Positions 43,463 through 52,137 of a stretch of 64,000 bases of DNA are shown piece after piece. Positions within the stretch are counted from its first letter, which is position 1; the number at the start of each line of letters is the position of its first letter. The DNA comes from an uncultured Bacteroides sp. (lineage in GTDB: Bacteria; Bacteroidota; Bacteroidia; Bacteroidales; Bacteroidaceae): positions 1 through 64,000 of the forward strand of contig CALADS010000078.1 in assembly GCA_937890825.1 (NCBI GenBank), in the 5' to 3' direction. The notes under the pieces were generated by a model that saw only the letters and a list, made by a program, of their open reading frames with translations, was not told where the DNA came from and did not search any database. The position numbers and the translations under genes were made by a program.

Positions 43463-44158
43463 TTAAATGATTCCTAACCAACTGAGCAGTGTAGGGGTAA
43501 GCAAGGCGGTGAAGATACCGTTGAGCGTCAGTGCCAGACTGGCAAATGCGCCGTATTTACGGCTTATATCCATAGCGGCCGAGGTGCCTACAGCGTGTGA
43601 GGCCGCCCCCAATGAAAGACCTTGGGCCATGGGACTTTGTATGCGGGTAAGGTGCATCATTTTGAAGCCGAGGATACCCCCCAGCAGTCCTACACATACC
43701 ACTACCGCTGCCGTCAGCGAAGGAATTCCTCCCAATGAATCAGCTACTTCCATTGCTATCGGCGTAGTTACCGATTTAGGTGCCAGCGAGATGATGATTT
43801 CGTTCGAAGCTCCCATCAGTTTGGCTATCAGTACTACAGATATCACTCCTACCAAGCAGCCGGCTAGCTGTGAAAGTACGATGGGAAGAATCTGCTTTTT
43901 GATAGTTTCCAGCTGCAGGTATAGAGGCACTCCCAATGCCACCACGGCAGGTTTCAGCCAGAATTCTATCAGATGTCCCGATTCATTGTAAGTTTCGTAA
44001 GAGATACCTGTCAGTTTAAGAAATAGAATTAATACAGCAATGGTTATAAGGATAGGGTTTAGCAGTAAGATACCCGTTTTTTTCTGTAGGCATTTGGCCA
44101 GAAAGAACACGCCGAACGTAGCAGTCAGCAGGAAGAAATTGTTAGATAGAAAGTTCAT
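43463..44158 (-). CDS. lrgB: LrgB family membrane protein
   Basis: A 231-aa inner-membrane protein with several hydrophobic helices and the family block SLAPKSVTTPIAMEVADSLG and GAASHAVGTSAA near residue 190. LrgA/LrgB (CidA/CidB) pairs act in murein-hydrolase control and, in other species, in pyruvate or glycolate export. The start overlaps the lrgA stop by 4 bp. pta-ackA lies divergently next door, so a link to overflow metabolism is possible but only inferred. Confidence 0.9.
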   Translation of the reverse strand: MNFLSNNFFLLTATFGVFFLAKCLQKKTGILLLNPILITIAVLILFLKLTGISYETYNESGHLIEFWLKPAVVALGVPLYLQLETIKKQILPIVLSQLAGCLVGVISVVLIAKLMGASNEIIISLAPKSVTTPIAMEVADSLGGIPSLTAAVVVCVGLLGGILGFKMMHLTRIQSPMAQGLSLGAASHAVGTSAAMDISRKYGAFASLALTLNGIFTALLTPTLLSWLGII

Positions 44159-44523
44159 TTGTCTTTATGGTTTAATGAGCGGTGACGAAAATATTTATGT
44201 AATAGCTGATGCACCCATCCGGTAATCACCAGTACCAGCAGTGTGCTGACGAGAGTGGCTACGAGGATGGGCCAGAATTCCTTGGCTATAAGATCAAAAT
44301 ACAGCATCAGCGCAATGCCGGGTGGAACAAAGAAAAAACCCAGATTGGCTACTAGAAAGTCGGACATGCCCTGTACCCAGTGCAGTTTAATCCAACCCAA
44401 TTTTAAGAACAGTGTGAGCAGAAGCATACCGATGATGCTGGAAGGTAGCTGAATTCCCGTGAGATATACAGCCAGCTCACCCAGAGCTAAGCATCCGAAA
44501 AGGATAGCGCATTGACGAATCAT
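44155..44523 (-). CDS. lrgA: LrgA/CidA family holin-like membrane protein
   Basis: A 122-aa protein with four predicted membrane helices. The family pattern includes LTGIQLPSSIIGMLLL (about residues 21-36) and FFVPPGIALM (about 68-77). It is the partner of LrgB. It is the first gene of the minus-strand operon with a possible -7 element about 40 bp upstream. Confidence 0.9.
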   Translation of the reverse strand: MIRQCAILFGCLALGELAVYLTGIQLPSSIIGMLLLTLFLKLGWIKLHWVQGMSDFLVANLGFFFVPPGIALMLYFDLIAKEFWPILVATLVSTLLVLVITGWVHQLLHKYFRHRSLNHKDK

Positions 44524-44561
44524 AATGTTATACCTATTGAATTATTGGTTGAAAACGGGTG

Positions 44562-44569
44562 CAAATTTA
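44562..44569 (-). promoter_or_regulatory. Possible -7 element of lrgAB
   Basis: TAAATTTG on the minus strand matches TAnnTTTG, 39 bp before lrgA. No TTG was seen at the expected upstream distance. Confidence 0.4.
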
Positions 44570-44730
44570 CGTATTCTTATTAGTCTTTGCTACATTTGTT
44601 TTCCATATAATAACATTATTTACATCTATAGGTTGAAAATTATAAAAGAAAATAAATGTTAAAGAATCCAATAATTGAGATTTTACGTAAAAATACCCCA
44701 TAATTGCAATGTAGATATTGCAAAATTATA

Positions 44731-44738
44731 TACTTTTG
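44731..44738 (+). promoter_or_regulatory. -7 element of pta-ackA
   Basis: TACTTTTG lies 51 bp before pta. Upstream TTG triplets are at spacings 10 and 24, neither ideal, so only the -7 part is secure. Confidence 0.55.
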
Positions 44739-44789
44739 CACTGTGAATGACATGTGATGAAGGATTTATCATACACAACTTAATATATC

Positions 44790-45806
44790 ATGCAAAGATT
44801 AATTAACGAAATTGTTGAGCGCGCCAAAGCGAACCGCCAACGCATCGTTCTTCCTGAAGGAACAGAAGAACGTACATTAAAGGCTGCCAATCAGATTTTG
44901 ACAGACGGAGTTGCTGACTTGATTCTTATCGGTAATCCTGCCGAGATAGAGGCTTGTGCCAAAGAGTGGGGATTGGGTAATATCAATAAAGCAACTATTA
45001 TTGATCCTGAAAATCATCCTAAGAAAGAAGAGTATGCACAGTTACTTTGTGAATTGCGCAAGAAGAAAGGCATGACTATCGAGGAAGCTCGTAAGTTGGT
45101 GCTCGACCCTTTGTATTTAGGCTGTTTGATCATAAAGAATGGCGATGCTGATGGTCAGTTGGCAGGTGCTCGTAACACGACAGGCGATGTGCTCCGTCCG
45201 GCTTTGCAGATTATCAAAACTTCTCCGGGTATCACTTGTGTATCAGGCGCTATGCTGCTGTTGACTCATGCACCTGAGTATGGTAAGAACGGTGTCTTGA
45301 TGATGGGTGATGTGGCCGTAACTCCCGTGCCCGATGCTGCTCAGTTGGCTCAGATTGCAGTTTGTACAGCGCGTACTGCCCAAGCAGTAGCTGGTATCGA
45401 CCCGAAGGTGGCTTTGTTGAGCTTCTCTACAAAGGGTTCTGCCAAGCATGAAGTGGTAGATAAGGTTGTGGAAGCTTTAGGTATTGCCAAGGAGTTAGCC
45501 CCCGAATTGGCTATCGACGGTGAATTGCAGGCCGATGCAGCTCTGGTTCCTGAAGTAGGTTCTAGCAAAGCACCGGGTTCGGCTATTGCTGGTCATGCCA
45601 ATGTATTGGTTGTGCCTAGCTTGGAGGTAGGTAATATCTCTTATAAGTTGGTTCAGCGTTTGGGACATGCAGATGCCATTGGCCCTATCTTGCAGGGTAT
45701 TGCTCGTCCGGTCAATGATTTGTCTCGTGGTTGTTCCATCGAGGATGTTTACCGCATGATTGCTATTACTGCCAATCAGGCTATTGCAGCAAAAGAAATC
45801 AAGTAA
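44790..45806 (+). CDS. pta: Phosphate acetyltransferase
   Basis: Converts acetyl-CoA and phosphate to acetyl phosphate. The 338-aa product is the short form with the PTA_PTB domain only. It contains RIVLPEGTEERTLKAA near residue 18, GQLAGARNTTGDVLRPALQI near 119, and the C-terminal GHANVLVVPSLEVGNISYKL near 269. It is 18 bp from ackA, and together they make ATP and acetate. Confidence 0.97.
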   Translation: MQRLINEIVERAKANRQRIVLPEGTEERTLKAANQILTDGVADLILIGNPAEIEACAKEWGLGNINKATIIDPENHPKKEEYAQLLCELRKKKGMTIEEARKLVLDPLYLGCLIIKNGDADGQLAGARNTTGDVLRPALQIIKTSPGITCVSGAMLLLTHAPEYGKNGVLMMGDVAVTPVPDAAQLAQIAVCTARTAQAVAGIDPKVALLSFSTKGSAKHEVVDKVVEALGIAKELAPELAIDGELQADAALVPEVGSSKAPGSAIAGHANVLVVPSLEVGNISYKLVQRLGHADAIGPILQGIARPVNDLSRGCSIEDVYRMIAITANQAIAAKEIK

Positions 45807-45824
45807 CCTTCAATCGATATAGAT

Positions 45825-47024
45825 ATGAAAATTTTAGTTTTGAATTGTGGAAGTTCTTCCATCAAGTATAAGTTATTTGACATGGACAGCCAGTCTGTCA
45901 TTGCTCAGGGTGGTATTGAAAAAATCGGTTTGCCCGATTCTTTCTTGAAACTTACTTTGCCCAATGGCGAGAAAAAGATTCTGGAGAAGAACATTCCTGA
46001 ACATACAGTAGGTGTAGAATTTATTCTGGACACTTTGGTAAGTGCCGAATACGGTGCAATCCAGTCTGTAGATGAAATCAATGCCGTAGGTCACCGTATG
46101 GTACACGGTGGTGAAAAGTTCAGCGAATCTGTATTACTTACTCCGGAAGTACTCGAAGCTTTCACCGCTTGCAATGATCTGGCTCCGCTGCACAATCCTG
46201 CCAATTTGAAGGGTGTACGTGCTATTGAAGCTATTTTGCCCAATGTACCTCAGATTGGTGTGTTCGATACAGCTTTCCATCAGACCATGCCCGACTATGC
46301 ATACATGTATGCAGTACCTTATGAATTGTATCAGAAGTATGGTGTGCGTCGCTATGGCTTCCATGGAACTTCTCATCGCTACGTTTCCAAGCGTGTGTGT
46401 GAATTCTTGGGTGAGTCGGCCGAAGGAAAGAAAATCATTACTTGCCACATTGGAAACGGTGGTTCTATCTCGGCTATCCAGGATGGAAAATGCATGGATA
46501 CCAGTATGGGGCTTACTCCGCTGGAAGGCTTGATGATGGGTACTCGCAGTGGCGACATTGACGGAGGAGCCATTTCGTTCATCATGGAGAAAGAAGGACT
46601 CGATGCTGCCGGTATATCCAATCTGTTGAATAAGAAGAGCGGTATTCTGGGTGTGTTTGGCGAATCAAGCGATATGCGCGATTTGGATACAGCTGCAAAG
46701 GCTGGCAACCCCAGAGCTATTCTAGCAGAGAAGATGTATTTCTATCGCATTAAGAAATATATTGGTTCATATGCAGCTGCTTTGGGTGGTGTAGACACTA
46801 TCGTATTTACGGGTGGTGTAGGCGAGAACCAAAGTTCTGCTCGCTGGGAATCTTGCAAAGGATTGGAATTCATGGGTGTGAAGTTGGATGCTGATAAGAA
46901 TAACGCTATCCATGGCGAAGAAGCTGTGATTTCTACACCGGATTCTAAGGTAAAGGTAGTCGTTATTCCTACCGATGAGGAACTGATGATTGCTTCAGAT
47001 ACATTGGCTATTTTGAATAAGTAA
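45825..47024 (+). CDS. ackA: Acetate kinase
   Basis: Makes ATP and acetate from acetyl phosphate and ADP. The 399-aa product has the ASKHA start MKILVLNCGSSSIKYKLF, the substrate-binding VGHRMVHGG, VFDTAFHQTMPDYAYMYA, RRYGFHGTSHRYV, and the adenosine block FTGGVGENQSSAR. It is cotranscribed with pta; a terminator follows. Confidence 0.98.
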   Translation: MKILVLNCGSSSIKYKLFDMDSQSVIAQGGIEKIGLPDSFLKLTLPNGEKKILEKNIPEHTVGVEFILDTLVSAEYGAIQSVDEINAVGHRMVHGGEKFSESVLLTPEVLEAFTACNDLAPLHNPANLKGVRAIEAILPNVPQIGVFDTAFHQTMPDYAYMYAVPYELYQKYGVRRYGFHGTSHRYVSKRVCEFLGESAEGKKIITCHIGNGGSISAIQDGKCMDTSMGLTPLEGLMMGTRSGDIDGGAISFIMEKEGLDAAGISNLLNKKSGILGVFGESSDMRDLDTAAKAGNPRAILAEKMYFYRIKKYIGSYAAALGGVDTIVFTGGVGENQSSARWESCKGLEFMGVKLDADKNNAIHGEEAVISTPDSKVKVVVIPTDEELMIASDTLAILNK

Positions 47025-47052
47025 TACTTAGAAAATATACCATTTTTGTGTG

Positions 47053-47114
47053 GCGCGGATTGCGCAGAAACGAAAGAAATAGCATTCTTTTGTTTCTGTG
47101 TGACCCGCGCTTTT
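47053..47114 (+). terminator. Terminator of pta-ackA
   Basis: A long interrupted hairpin: GCGCGG (47053-47058) pairs with CCGCGC (47105-47110), with an inner AGAAACGAAAGAA/TTCTTTTGTTTCT stem. TTTT follows at 47111. Confidence 0.85.
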
Positions 47115-47157
47115 ATTATTTAACGGATTCGTTACATCTCTTCTTACTAAAATACAT

Positions 47158-47165
47158 TATCTTTG
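47158..47165 (+). promoter_or_regulatory. -7 element of the alkaline phosphatase gene
   Basis: TATCTTTG lies 41 bp before the ATG. No good TTG was seen upstream at the usual distance, and no Pho-box-like direct repeat was recognised. Confidence 0.5.
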
Positions 47166-47206
47166 TTCGGCTAATTTTTTAATTTACTAATTAACTTGGA
47201 ACTGAT

Positions 47207-48601
47207 ATGAAAAGATTATCTTATTTATTACTGTTTGTCTTGCTGGCAGGCATGGCTTCTGCGCAGACAGCCAAGTATGTGTTTTATTTTATTGGCGATG
47301 GTATGGGAGTGAATCAAGTCAACGGTACAGAGATGTATCTGGCTGAACAAGAAGGCCGCATCGGTGCCAAGTCCTTGCTGTTTACTACCTTCCCGGTGGC
47401 CAGTGTGGCAACTACTTTTTCCGCTACCAACTCAGTGACCGATTCTTCGGCTGCCGGTACGGCTTTGGCCACTGGTTCCAAGACATACAACGGTGCCATT
47501 GGCATGGACGATCAGAAACAGCCGCTGCAGAGTGTAGCTGCTCAGGCCAAGGCTGCTGGCAAGAAGGTGGGAGTAGCCACTAGTGTAAGTGTAGACCATG
47601 CCACTCCGGCCGCTTTCTATGCACACCAGCCCGATCGTGATATGTATTATGAAATTGCTACCGACTTACCTAAAGCAGGTTTTGATTTCTATGCAGGCGG
47701 TGGTTTTTTGAAACCTACCACTACGGCCGATAAGAAAGAAGCTCCTAGCATTTTTCCTATCATTGAGGCTGCCGGCTATACCGTTGCTCGTGGCTTGCAG
47801 GAATACCAGGCCAAGGCTTCTGATGCTGGCAAGATGGTGTTGATTCAGAAAGAAGGGTCAGCTCCCGACTGTCTGCCGTATGCCATCGACCGTCAAGAGG
47901 GTGATTTGTCATTGGCAGAGATTACGCAGAGTGCTATTGATTTCTTGACCAAGGGCAAGGATAAAGGATTTTTCTTGATGGTAGAAGGTGGTAAGATTGA
48001 CTGGGCTTGTCACGGCAATGATGCGGCTACTGTTTTTCATGAAGTAGTCGATATGGACAATGCCATCCGTGTGGCCTATGAGTTTTATAAGAAACATCCC
48101 AAAGAAACTCTTATTGTGGTAACTGCCGATCATGAAACTGGTGGTCTGGGCTTGGGTACCGGACCATATAAATTGAATCTGAAAGTATTGGATGCACAGA
48201 AGCAATCGCAAGACGAGTTGTCGCGTGCCATTACCAATCTGCGTCGCATGCGTAAGGTTATCAATTGGGAAGAGATGAAAGAATTCCTGGGTGAGAAAAT
48301 GGGATTCTGGAAAGAACTTCCGCTGAACTGGGAACAGGAAAAGATGCTGCGCGATGCATATGAAGATTCTTTCGTAAAGAAGCATGTAGTCTTTGAAGAG
48401 AGTTTGTATGCCAAGACTGAACCGCTGGCAGTGGCGGCCAAGAAAGTGATGAGTCAGCTGGCTTACCTAGGTTGGTGCAGTGGTGGCCATTCAGCTGGTT
48501 ATGTGCCTGTATATGCTATCGGTGCCGGTTCTAAACTATTTATGGGCAAGATGGATAATACAGATATTCCGAAGCGTATTGCCAAGGCAGCGCGCTATTG
48601 A
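47207..48601 (+). CDS. Alkaline phosphatase
   Basis: A periplasmic phosphomonoesterase of 464 aa with a signal peptide (residues 1-20, ending MASAQ). Metal and catalytic motifs are GDGMG at 30-34, the nucleophile motif VTDSSAAGT with Ser80, DHATPAAFYAH near 124, EGGKIDWACHGND near 258, TADHETGGL near 306 and GGHSAGYVPV near the C-terminus. All catalytic elements of the PhoA family are present. The gene is monocistronic with a terminator. Confidence 0.93.
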   Translation: MKRLSYLLLFVLLAGMASAQTAKYVFYFIGDGMGVNQVNGTEMYLAEQEGRIGAKSLLFTTFPVASVATTFSATNSVTDSSAAGTALATGSKTYNGAIGMDDQKQPLQSVAAQAKAAGKKVGVATSVSVDHATPAAFYAHQPDRDMYYEIATDLPKAGFDFYAGGGFLKPTTTADKKEAPSIFPIIEAAGYTVARGLQEYQAKASDAGKMVLIQKEGSAPDCLPYAIDRQEGDLSLAEITQSAIDFLTKGKDKGFFLMVEGGKIDWACHGNDAATVFHEVVDMDNAIRVAYEFYKKHPKETLIVVTADHETGGLGLGTGPYKLNLKVLDAQKQSQDELSRAITNLRRMRKVINWEEMKEFLGEKMGFWKELPLNWEQEKMLRDAYEDSFVKKHVVFEESLYAKTEPLAVAAKKVMSQLAYLGWCSGGHSAGYVPVYAIGAGSKLFMGKMDNTDIPKRIAKAARY

Positions 48602-48627
48602 GAAGTATTGCATGGATAAGATAAAAG

Positions 48628-48669
48628 AAAAGTTGAGAAGCAGGCGGGAGCAGCTTCTCAACTTTTTTA
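48628..48669. terminator. Bidirectional terminator between alkaline phosphatase and lpxH
   Basis: A 14-bp perfect stem (48628-48641 with 48653-48666) with an 11-nt loop, a T-run on the plus side and an A-run on the other. It can end both the phosphatase mRNA and the minus-strand operon that stops at 48692. Confidence 0.9.
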
Positions 48670-48691
48670 TTTTTAGACTTTGTATGCTGGA

Positions 48692-49456
48692 TTACAGAAA
48701 GGTTTCCCCCTCTACATACGATTCCAGAAAGAGGTTTTCCCCATCGAATACGGCATACGTGAAATAGTGAATCCAGTCGCCCAGAATGAGGATGCGGGCT
48801 GTGCGGCTCAGCATCAAATCCAGCTCGATGTGTCGGTGCCCATACAAGAAATAATTGATGGTGGGGTGATTCTTCAGGTATGCTTTGGTGTAGCGCACCA
48901 AGTGTTCCTGGTCTTCGCCCATGTAGGGCGGTTCCTTGCCGTCTACCCGTTTCAGTCGGCTGTGTTTAGCCCAAGCCAATCCAAAGTCTATGCTCCAGCG
49001 AGGATGCAGGGCAGAAAACAGGCATTGCAGGGTGCGGCTATGAAACAGGTATCGTAACACCTTGAATTTCTTGTCCGGATCGCCTAGTCCGTCGCCGTGC
49101 GCCAAGTAGAATTCCTTGCCGTAGATTTCGGTGGTCAGCGGCTTGCGGTGTATTATCACGCCACATTCTTTCGTCAGATAATCTCCACACCAGATGTCGT
49201 GATTGCCGGTAAAGAAATGCACTTCCACTCCTCGGTCGGTCAGTTCGGAGAGTTTTCCCAAAAAGCGGGTATAGCCTTTGGGTACCACCGTCTTGAACTC
49301 GTACCAGAAGTCGAACATATCTCCCAGCAGGTACACGGCAGCAGCTTTGTCTTTTATGCTGTCCAGAAAATTGACCAGCCTCCGTTCTTGCGTGCGGCTG
49401 TGTTCAATGGCGCGCGAGCCCAGGTGTGCATCCGACAGGAAATATACATTTTTCAT
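48692..49456 (-). CDS. UDP-2,3-diacylglucosamine diphosphatase, LpxH-like
   Basis: A 254-aa calcineurin-like phosphoesterase expected to cleave UDP-2,3-diacylglucosamine to lipid X in lipid A synthesis. Metal-binding motifs are SDAHLG (Asp9, His11), GDMFDF (Asp46), GNHD (Asn85), AHGDG (His120) and YGHRHIELD near residue 210. It is a peripheral inner-membrane enzyme in characterised relatives. It is 22 bp downstream of the DUF59 gene and probably in one transcript. Confidence 0.88.
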   Translation of the reverse strand: MKNVYFLSDAHLGSRAIEHSRTQERRLVNFLDSIKDKAAAVYLLGDMFDFWYEFKTVVPKGYTRFLGKLSELTDRGVEVHFFTGNHDIWCGDYLTKECGVIIHRKPLTTEIYGKEFYLAHGDGLGDPDKKFKVLRYLFHSRTLQCLFSALHPRWSIDFGLAWAKHSRLKRVDGKEPPYMGEDQEHLVRYTKAYLKNHPTINYFLYGHRHIELDLMLSRTARILILGDWIHYFTYAVFDGENLFLESYVEGETFL

Positions 49457-49478
49457 AAGCGTAGTATTTTAGGGGTTC

Positions 49479-49790
49479 TTAGAGGAAACCCAGTTCAAGC
49501 TTGGCTTCTTCACTCATCATGTCTTTGTCCCATTCAGGTTCAAACACCAGATTGATGGTGGCTGTGTGAACCCCTTCAATGGATTCTATTTTGATGCGTA
49601 CATCTTCCATAATGAAGTCGGCTGCCGGACAGTTGGGCGCTGTCAGCGTCATATCGATGGTAGCATCGCCGTTGTCGGCCACTTCAATTCTGTAAATCAA
49701 TCCCAAGTCGTAGATGTTGACCGGTATTTCCGGGTCGTACACCGTCTTGAGCATGGCTACAATCTTCTCTTCTATTTCAAATTTGGTCAT
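49479..49790 (-). CDS. DUF59 / MIP18-family Fe-S assembly protein (SufT-like)
   Basis: A 103-aa protein of the MIP18/SufT/PaaD family. It has VYDPEIPVNIYDLGLIY at about residues 17-33 and the reactive-cysteine segment LTAPNCPAADFI at about 49-60. Relatives help mature iron-sulfur proteins. There are no suf genes next to it. It has its own good promoter and leads into the LpxH-like gene. Confidence 0.88.
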   Translation of the reverse strand: MTKFEIEEKIVAMLKTVYDPEIPVNIYDLGLIYRIEVADNGDATIDMTLTAPNCPAADFIMEDVRIKIESIEGVHTATINLVFEPEWDKDMMSEEAKLELGFL

Positions 49791-49814
49791 AACTTTCTTT
49801 TATGGTTTGGTGGA

Positions 49815-49844
49815 CAAAGCTAGAAATTTTAATTGAAACCACAA
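49815..49844 (-). promoter_or_regulatory. Promoter of the DUF59-lpxH operon
   Basis: On the minus strand, TTG at 49844-49842, 19 bases, then TAGCTTTG at 49822-49815, 25 bp before the ATG. A full consensus match. Confidence 0.75.
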
Positions 49845-49877
49845 AAAAGAACGACAGCGAAAGGCATATGTTTTCCT

Positions 49878-51419
49878 TTATGGCTGGGCTTTCATCGGCA
49901 GGGTTACTTGAAACAGGTTGCTGGGGCGGTGTTCTTGTAGGATGATAGCCGTGAGTTGCTGCACTATTTCGGGATATTTCGCAGCCACGTCCCGGTCTTC
50001 ATGCAGGTCGGTGGCCAGGTTGTACAGATGAGGGATACCTTCTTTCACCACCAGCTTCCAGTCGTCCATACGTACCCCTATCTGATTGGTTTCGTGGAAT
50101 TCCCAGTACAGAAACTCGTGCCGTACCTGTTGCTCGTCTTTTCCCAGCAGGGTAGGGGCAAAGGACAGTCCGTCGAAGCAGTCGTCCGGATTGGCTTTGT
50201 TCAGGTATTTTCGGGGGAACTTCCGGTCGCCTATCAATTCGCAGAACGTGGGTATCACATCGTAAAAGGCCAGTTGGTGAGGGTTCACAGTGCCGGCTGC
50301 AATGTGGCGGGGCCAGCGGGCGATGAAAGGCACCCGTATCCCTCCTTCGTGGCACTGCCGTTTCAGTCCGCGCAGTTGTCCGTCGCGGCCAAAGAATTCC
50401 GGGTCGGCTCCCCCTTCTTCGTGCGGGCCGTTGTCGCTGCTGAAGATTACCAGCGTGTTTTCATCCAGCCCCTTTTCTTTCAGTTTGGCCAGTATTTCGC
50501 CCACGTAGCTGTCCAGCCGGGTAATCATTGCGGCAAATTCCGCATGAGTGTGCGTGGCCGGATTGTAGCGGGAACCCTCTTCACCTCCCCAGGTCTTGTC
50601 GACGAAGAACTGCTTCTTGTAAGCCTGCAGAATGGAATCATTGGGCTGCGCCAGTTCGGCATGGGGCAGGGTATAGGTGAAGAGTCCGTAGAAGGGCTGT
50701 TGTCCGTCTTGCCGGTCCAGCCATTGCAGGGCGCGCCGGTGGATGAGGTCGGCTGCATATTGAGGTCTTTTTTTATAGTCATCGCCATACATGGGGTAGG
50801 CAATGTTGTCGGTCAGCACCTCCCGTACCACAGCCGTGTCGCCCAGAGAGCGGCTGTAGCGGTTTAGGAAGTTGGGATAATACAGGTGAGCCTGAAACTG
50901 GCAGATATACCCGTAGTATTCATCAATGCCCCGTTTGTCGGGGGTAGATTCCGAGCCTTCATATCCGCCTGCCCACTTGCCGAACATCCCTGTGGTGTAG
51001 CCGTTCTCTTTCATGATTTCCGGCAGCAGGATGTGGTCGGTGCGATAGGGCTCTTGCCCCACCACGGCATAGTCAGGGTTGTCTTGATAATACACCAGGG
51101 GGCTGTTTGGCCAGTATTCCAGGTTGCCCCGCACGTGCGTATGTCCGGTGTGCTGTCCGGTCATCAGGGTGGCGCGCGAGGGTGCACTGACCGGGCTTCC
51201 GGCATACGCTTGCGTAAAGCGCATTCCTTCTTCGGCCATACGGTCCAGGTGTGGCGTATGAATCAGCTTTTGGCCGTAGCATCCCAAGTCGCCATAGCCC
51301 ATATCGTCGCACAAGATAAAGAGGATGTTGGGACGCGGACGAGGGCCGGCGGCGTGCAGGTTGGTGAAACTGCTGGCCAGTAAGGCGGTAGAGCAAAGTA
51401 TCTGAGGCAAGTTTTTCAT
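49878..51419 (-). CDS. Sulfatase, formylglycine type with serine precursor
   Basis: A 513-aa exported sulfatase with a signal peptide (about 1-23). Metal ligands are in ILCDDMGYGDLGCYG (Asp38, Asp39). The modification motif is SAPSRATLMTG, Ser78 to Gly88, so the formylglycine precursor is serine, which needs a radical-SAM maturase not encoded in this window. FSSDNGPHEEGG near residue 330 holds further metal ligands. The substrate is probably a sulfated glycan or arylsulfate, not determinable here. It has no SusCD or glycosidase neighbours and sits 31 bp from radC. Confidence 0.9.
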   Translation of the reverse strand: MKNLPQILCSTALLASSFTNLHAAGPRPRPNILFILCDDMGYGDLGCYGQKLIHTPHLDRMAEEGMRFTQAYAGSPVSAPSRATLMTGQHTGHTHVRGNLEYWPNSPLVYYQDNPDYAVVGQEPYRTDHILLPEIMKENGYTTGMFGKWAGGYEGSESTPDKRGIDEYYGYICQFQAHLYYPNFLNRYSRSLGDTAVVREVLTDNIAYPMYGDDYKKRPQYAADLIHRRALQWLDRQDGQQPFYGLFTYTLPHAELAQPNDSILQAYKKQFFVDKTWGGEEGSRYNPATHTHAEFAAMITRLDSYVGEILAKLKEKGLDENTLVIFSSDNGPHEEGGADPEFFGRDGQLRGLKRQCHEGGIRVPFIARWPRHIAAGTVNPHQLAFYDVIPTFCELIGDRKFPRKYLNKANPDDCFDGLSFAPTLLGKDEQQVRHEFLYWEFHETNQIGVRMDDWKLVVKEGIPHLYNLATDLHEDRDVAAKYPEIVQQLTAIILQEHRPSNLFQVTLPMKAQP

Positions 51420-51450
51420 ACGGCTGTAAACGGTTATCAGGGTTTATGGA

Positions 51451-52137
51451 TTAGAGAATGCCTTCATCATTGAAACTGTAATAGCCGTTGTCGGTAATGA
51501 TGAGGTGGTCTATTACATGGATGTCCATCATTTTGGCACCCCGGCAGATTTTTTCGGTCAGGTTACGGTCTTCTCGGCTGGGTTTTGTATTTCCGGAAGG
51601 GTGATTATGTACCAAGGCCAGGATAGTGGCCCGCTGCAACAGTGCTTCGCGCAAGATGGAGCGGATGTCGGCTGCTGTTTGCGTAATGCCTCCCTGGCTG
51701 ATGCGTATCTTGCTGATTACCTTGTTGGCATGGTTCATCAGCAGTATCCAGAATTCCTCTATGGGCAGGTCGCACAGCAGCGGGTGAAACAGTTCGTAAA
51801 TATCCTGCGACGAATGTACGGTTGTACGTTCGGCCCGCTCTTGCAGTTTGCGTCGTTTTCCCAGTTCCAGGGCAGCCATGATGGTGATGCTTTTGGCAGG
51901 TCCCATCCCCTTGTATTTAGAAAAGTCCTGTATCTCCCATTTGCCCAGTTGGTTCAAGTCATTTCCGCAGGCATTCATTATGCGCTGCATCAGCGATACG
52001 GCACTTTCCTCGGTATTTCCCGAGCCTATCAAGATAGCCAGCAGTTCGGCGTCGCTCAGTGCCTCGGCCCCTTTCTGCATCATCTTTTCCCGCGGTCGGT
52101 CTTCGGCAGCCCATTGATTGATGTTCAGCTTTTCCAT
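51451..52137 (-). CDS. radC: RadC / JAB-domain DNA repair-like protein
   Basis: A 228-aa RadC-family protein: an N-terminal helix-hairpin-helix-like region (KYKGMGPAKSITIMAALELG) and a C-terminal JAB/MPN domain with the metal motif HNHPSGNTKPSREDRNLT near residue 175. Its biological role is unsettled in the literature. The start MEKLNINQWAAEDRP is chosen; the frame is open upstream inside the glycosyltransferase gene, with which the true start overlaps by one base (TAATG). Confidence 0.92.
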   Translation of the reverse strand: MEKLNINQWAAEDRPREKMMQKGAEALSDAELLAILIGSGNTEESAVSLMQRIMNACGNDLNQLGKWEIQDFSKYKGMGPAKSITIMAALELGKRRKLQERAERTTVHSSQDIYELFHPLLCDLPIEEFWILLMNHANKVISKIRISQGGITQTAADIRSILREALLQRATILALVHNHPSGNTKPSREDRNLTEKICRGAKMMDIHVIDHLIITDNGYYSFNDEGIL

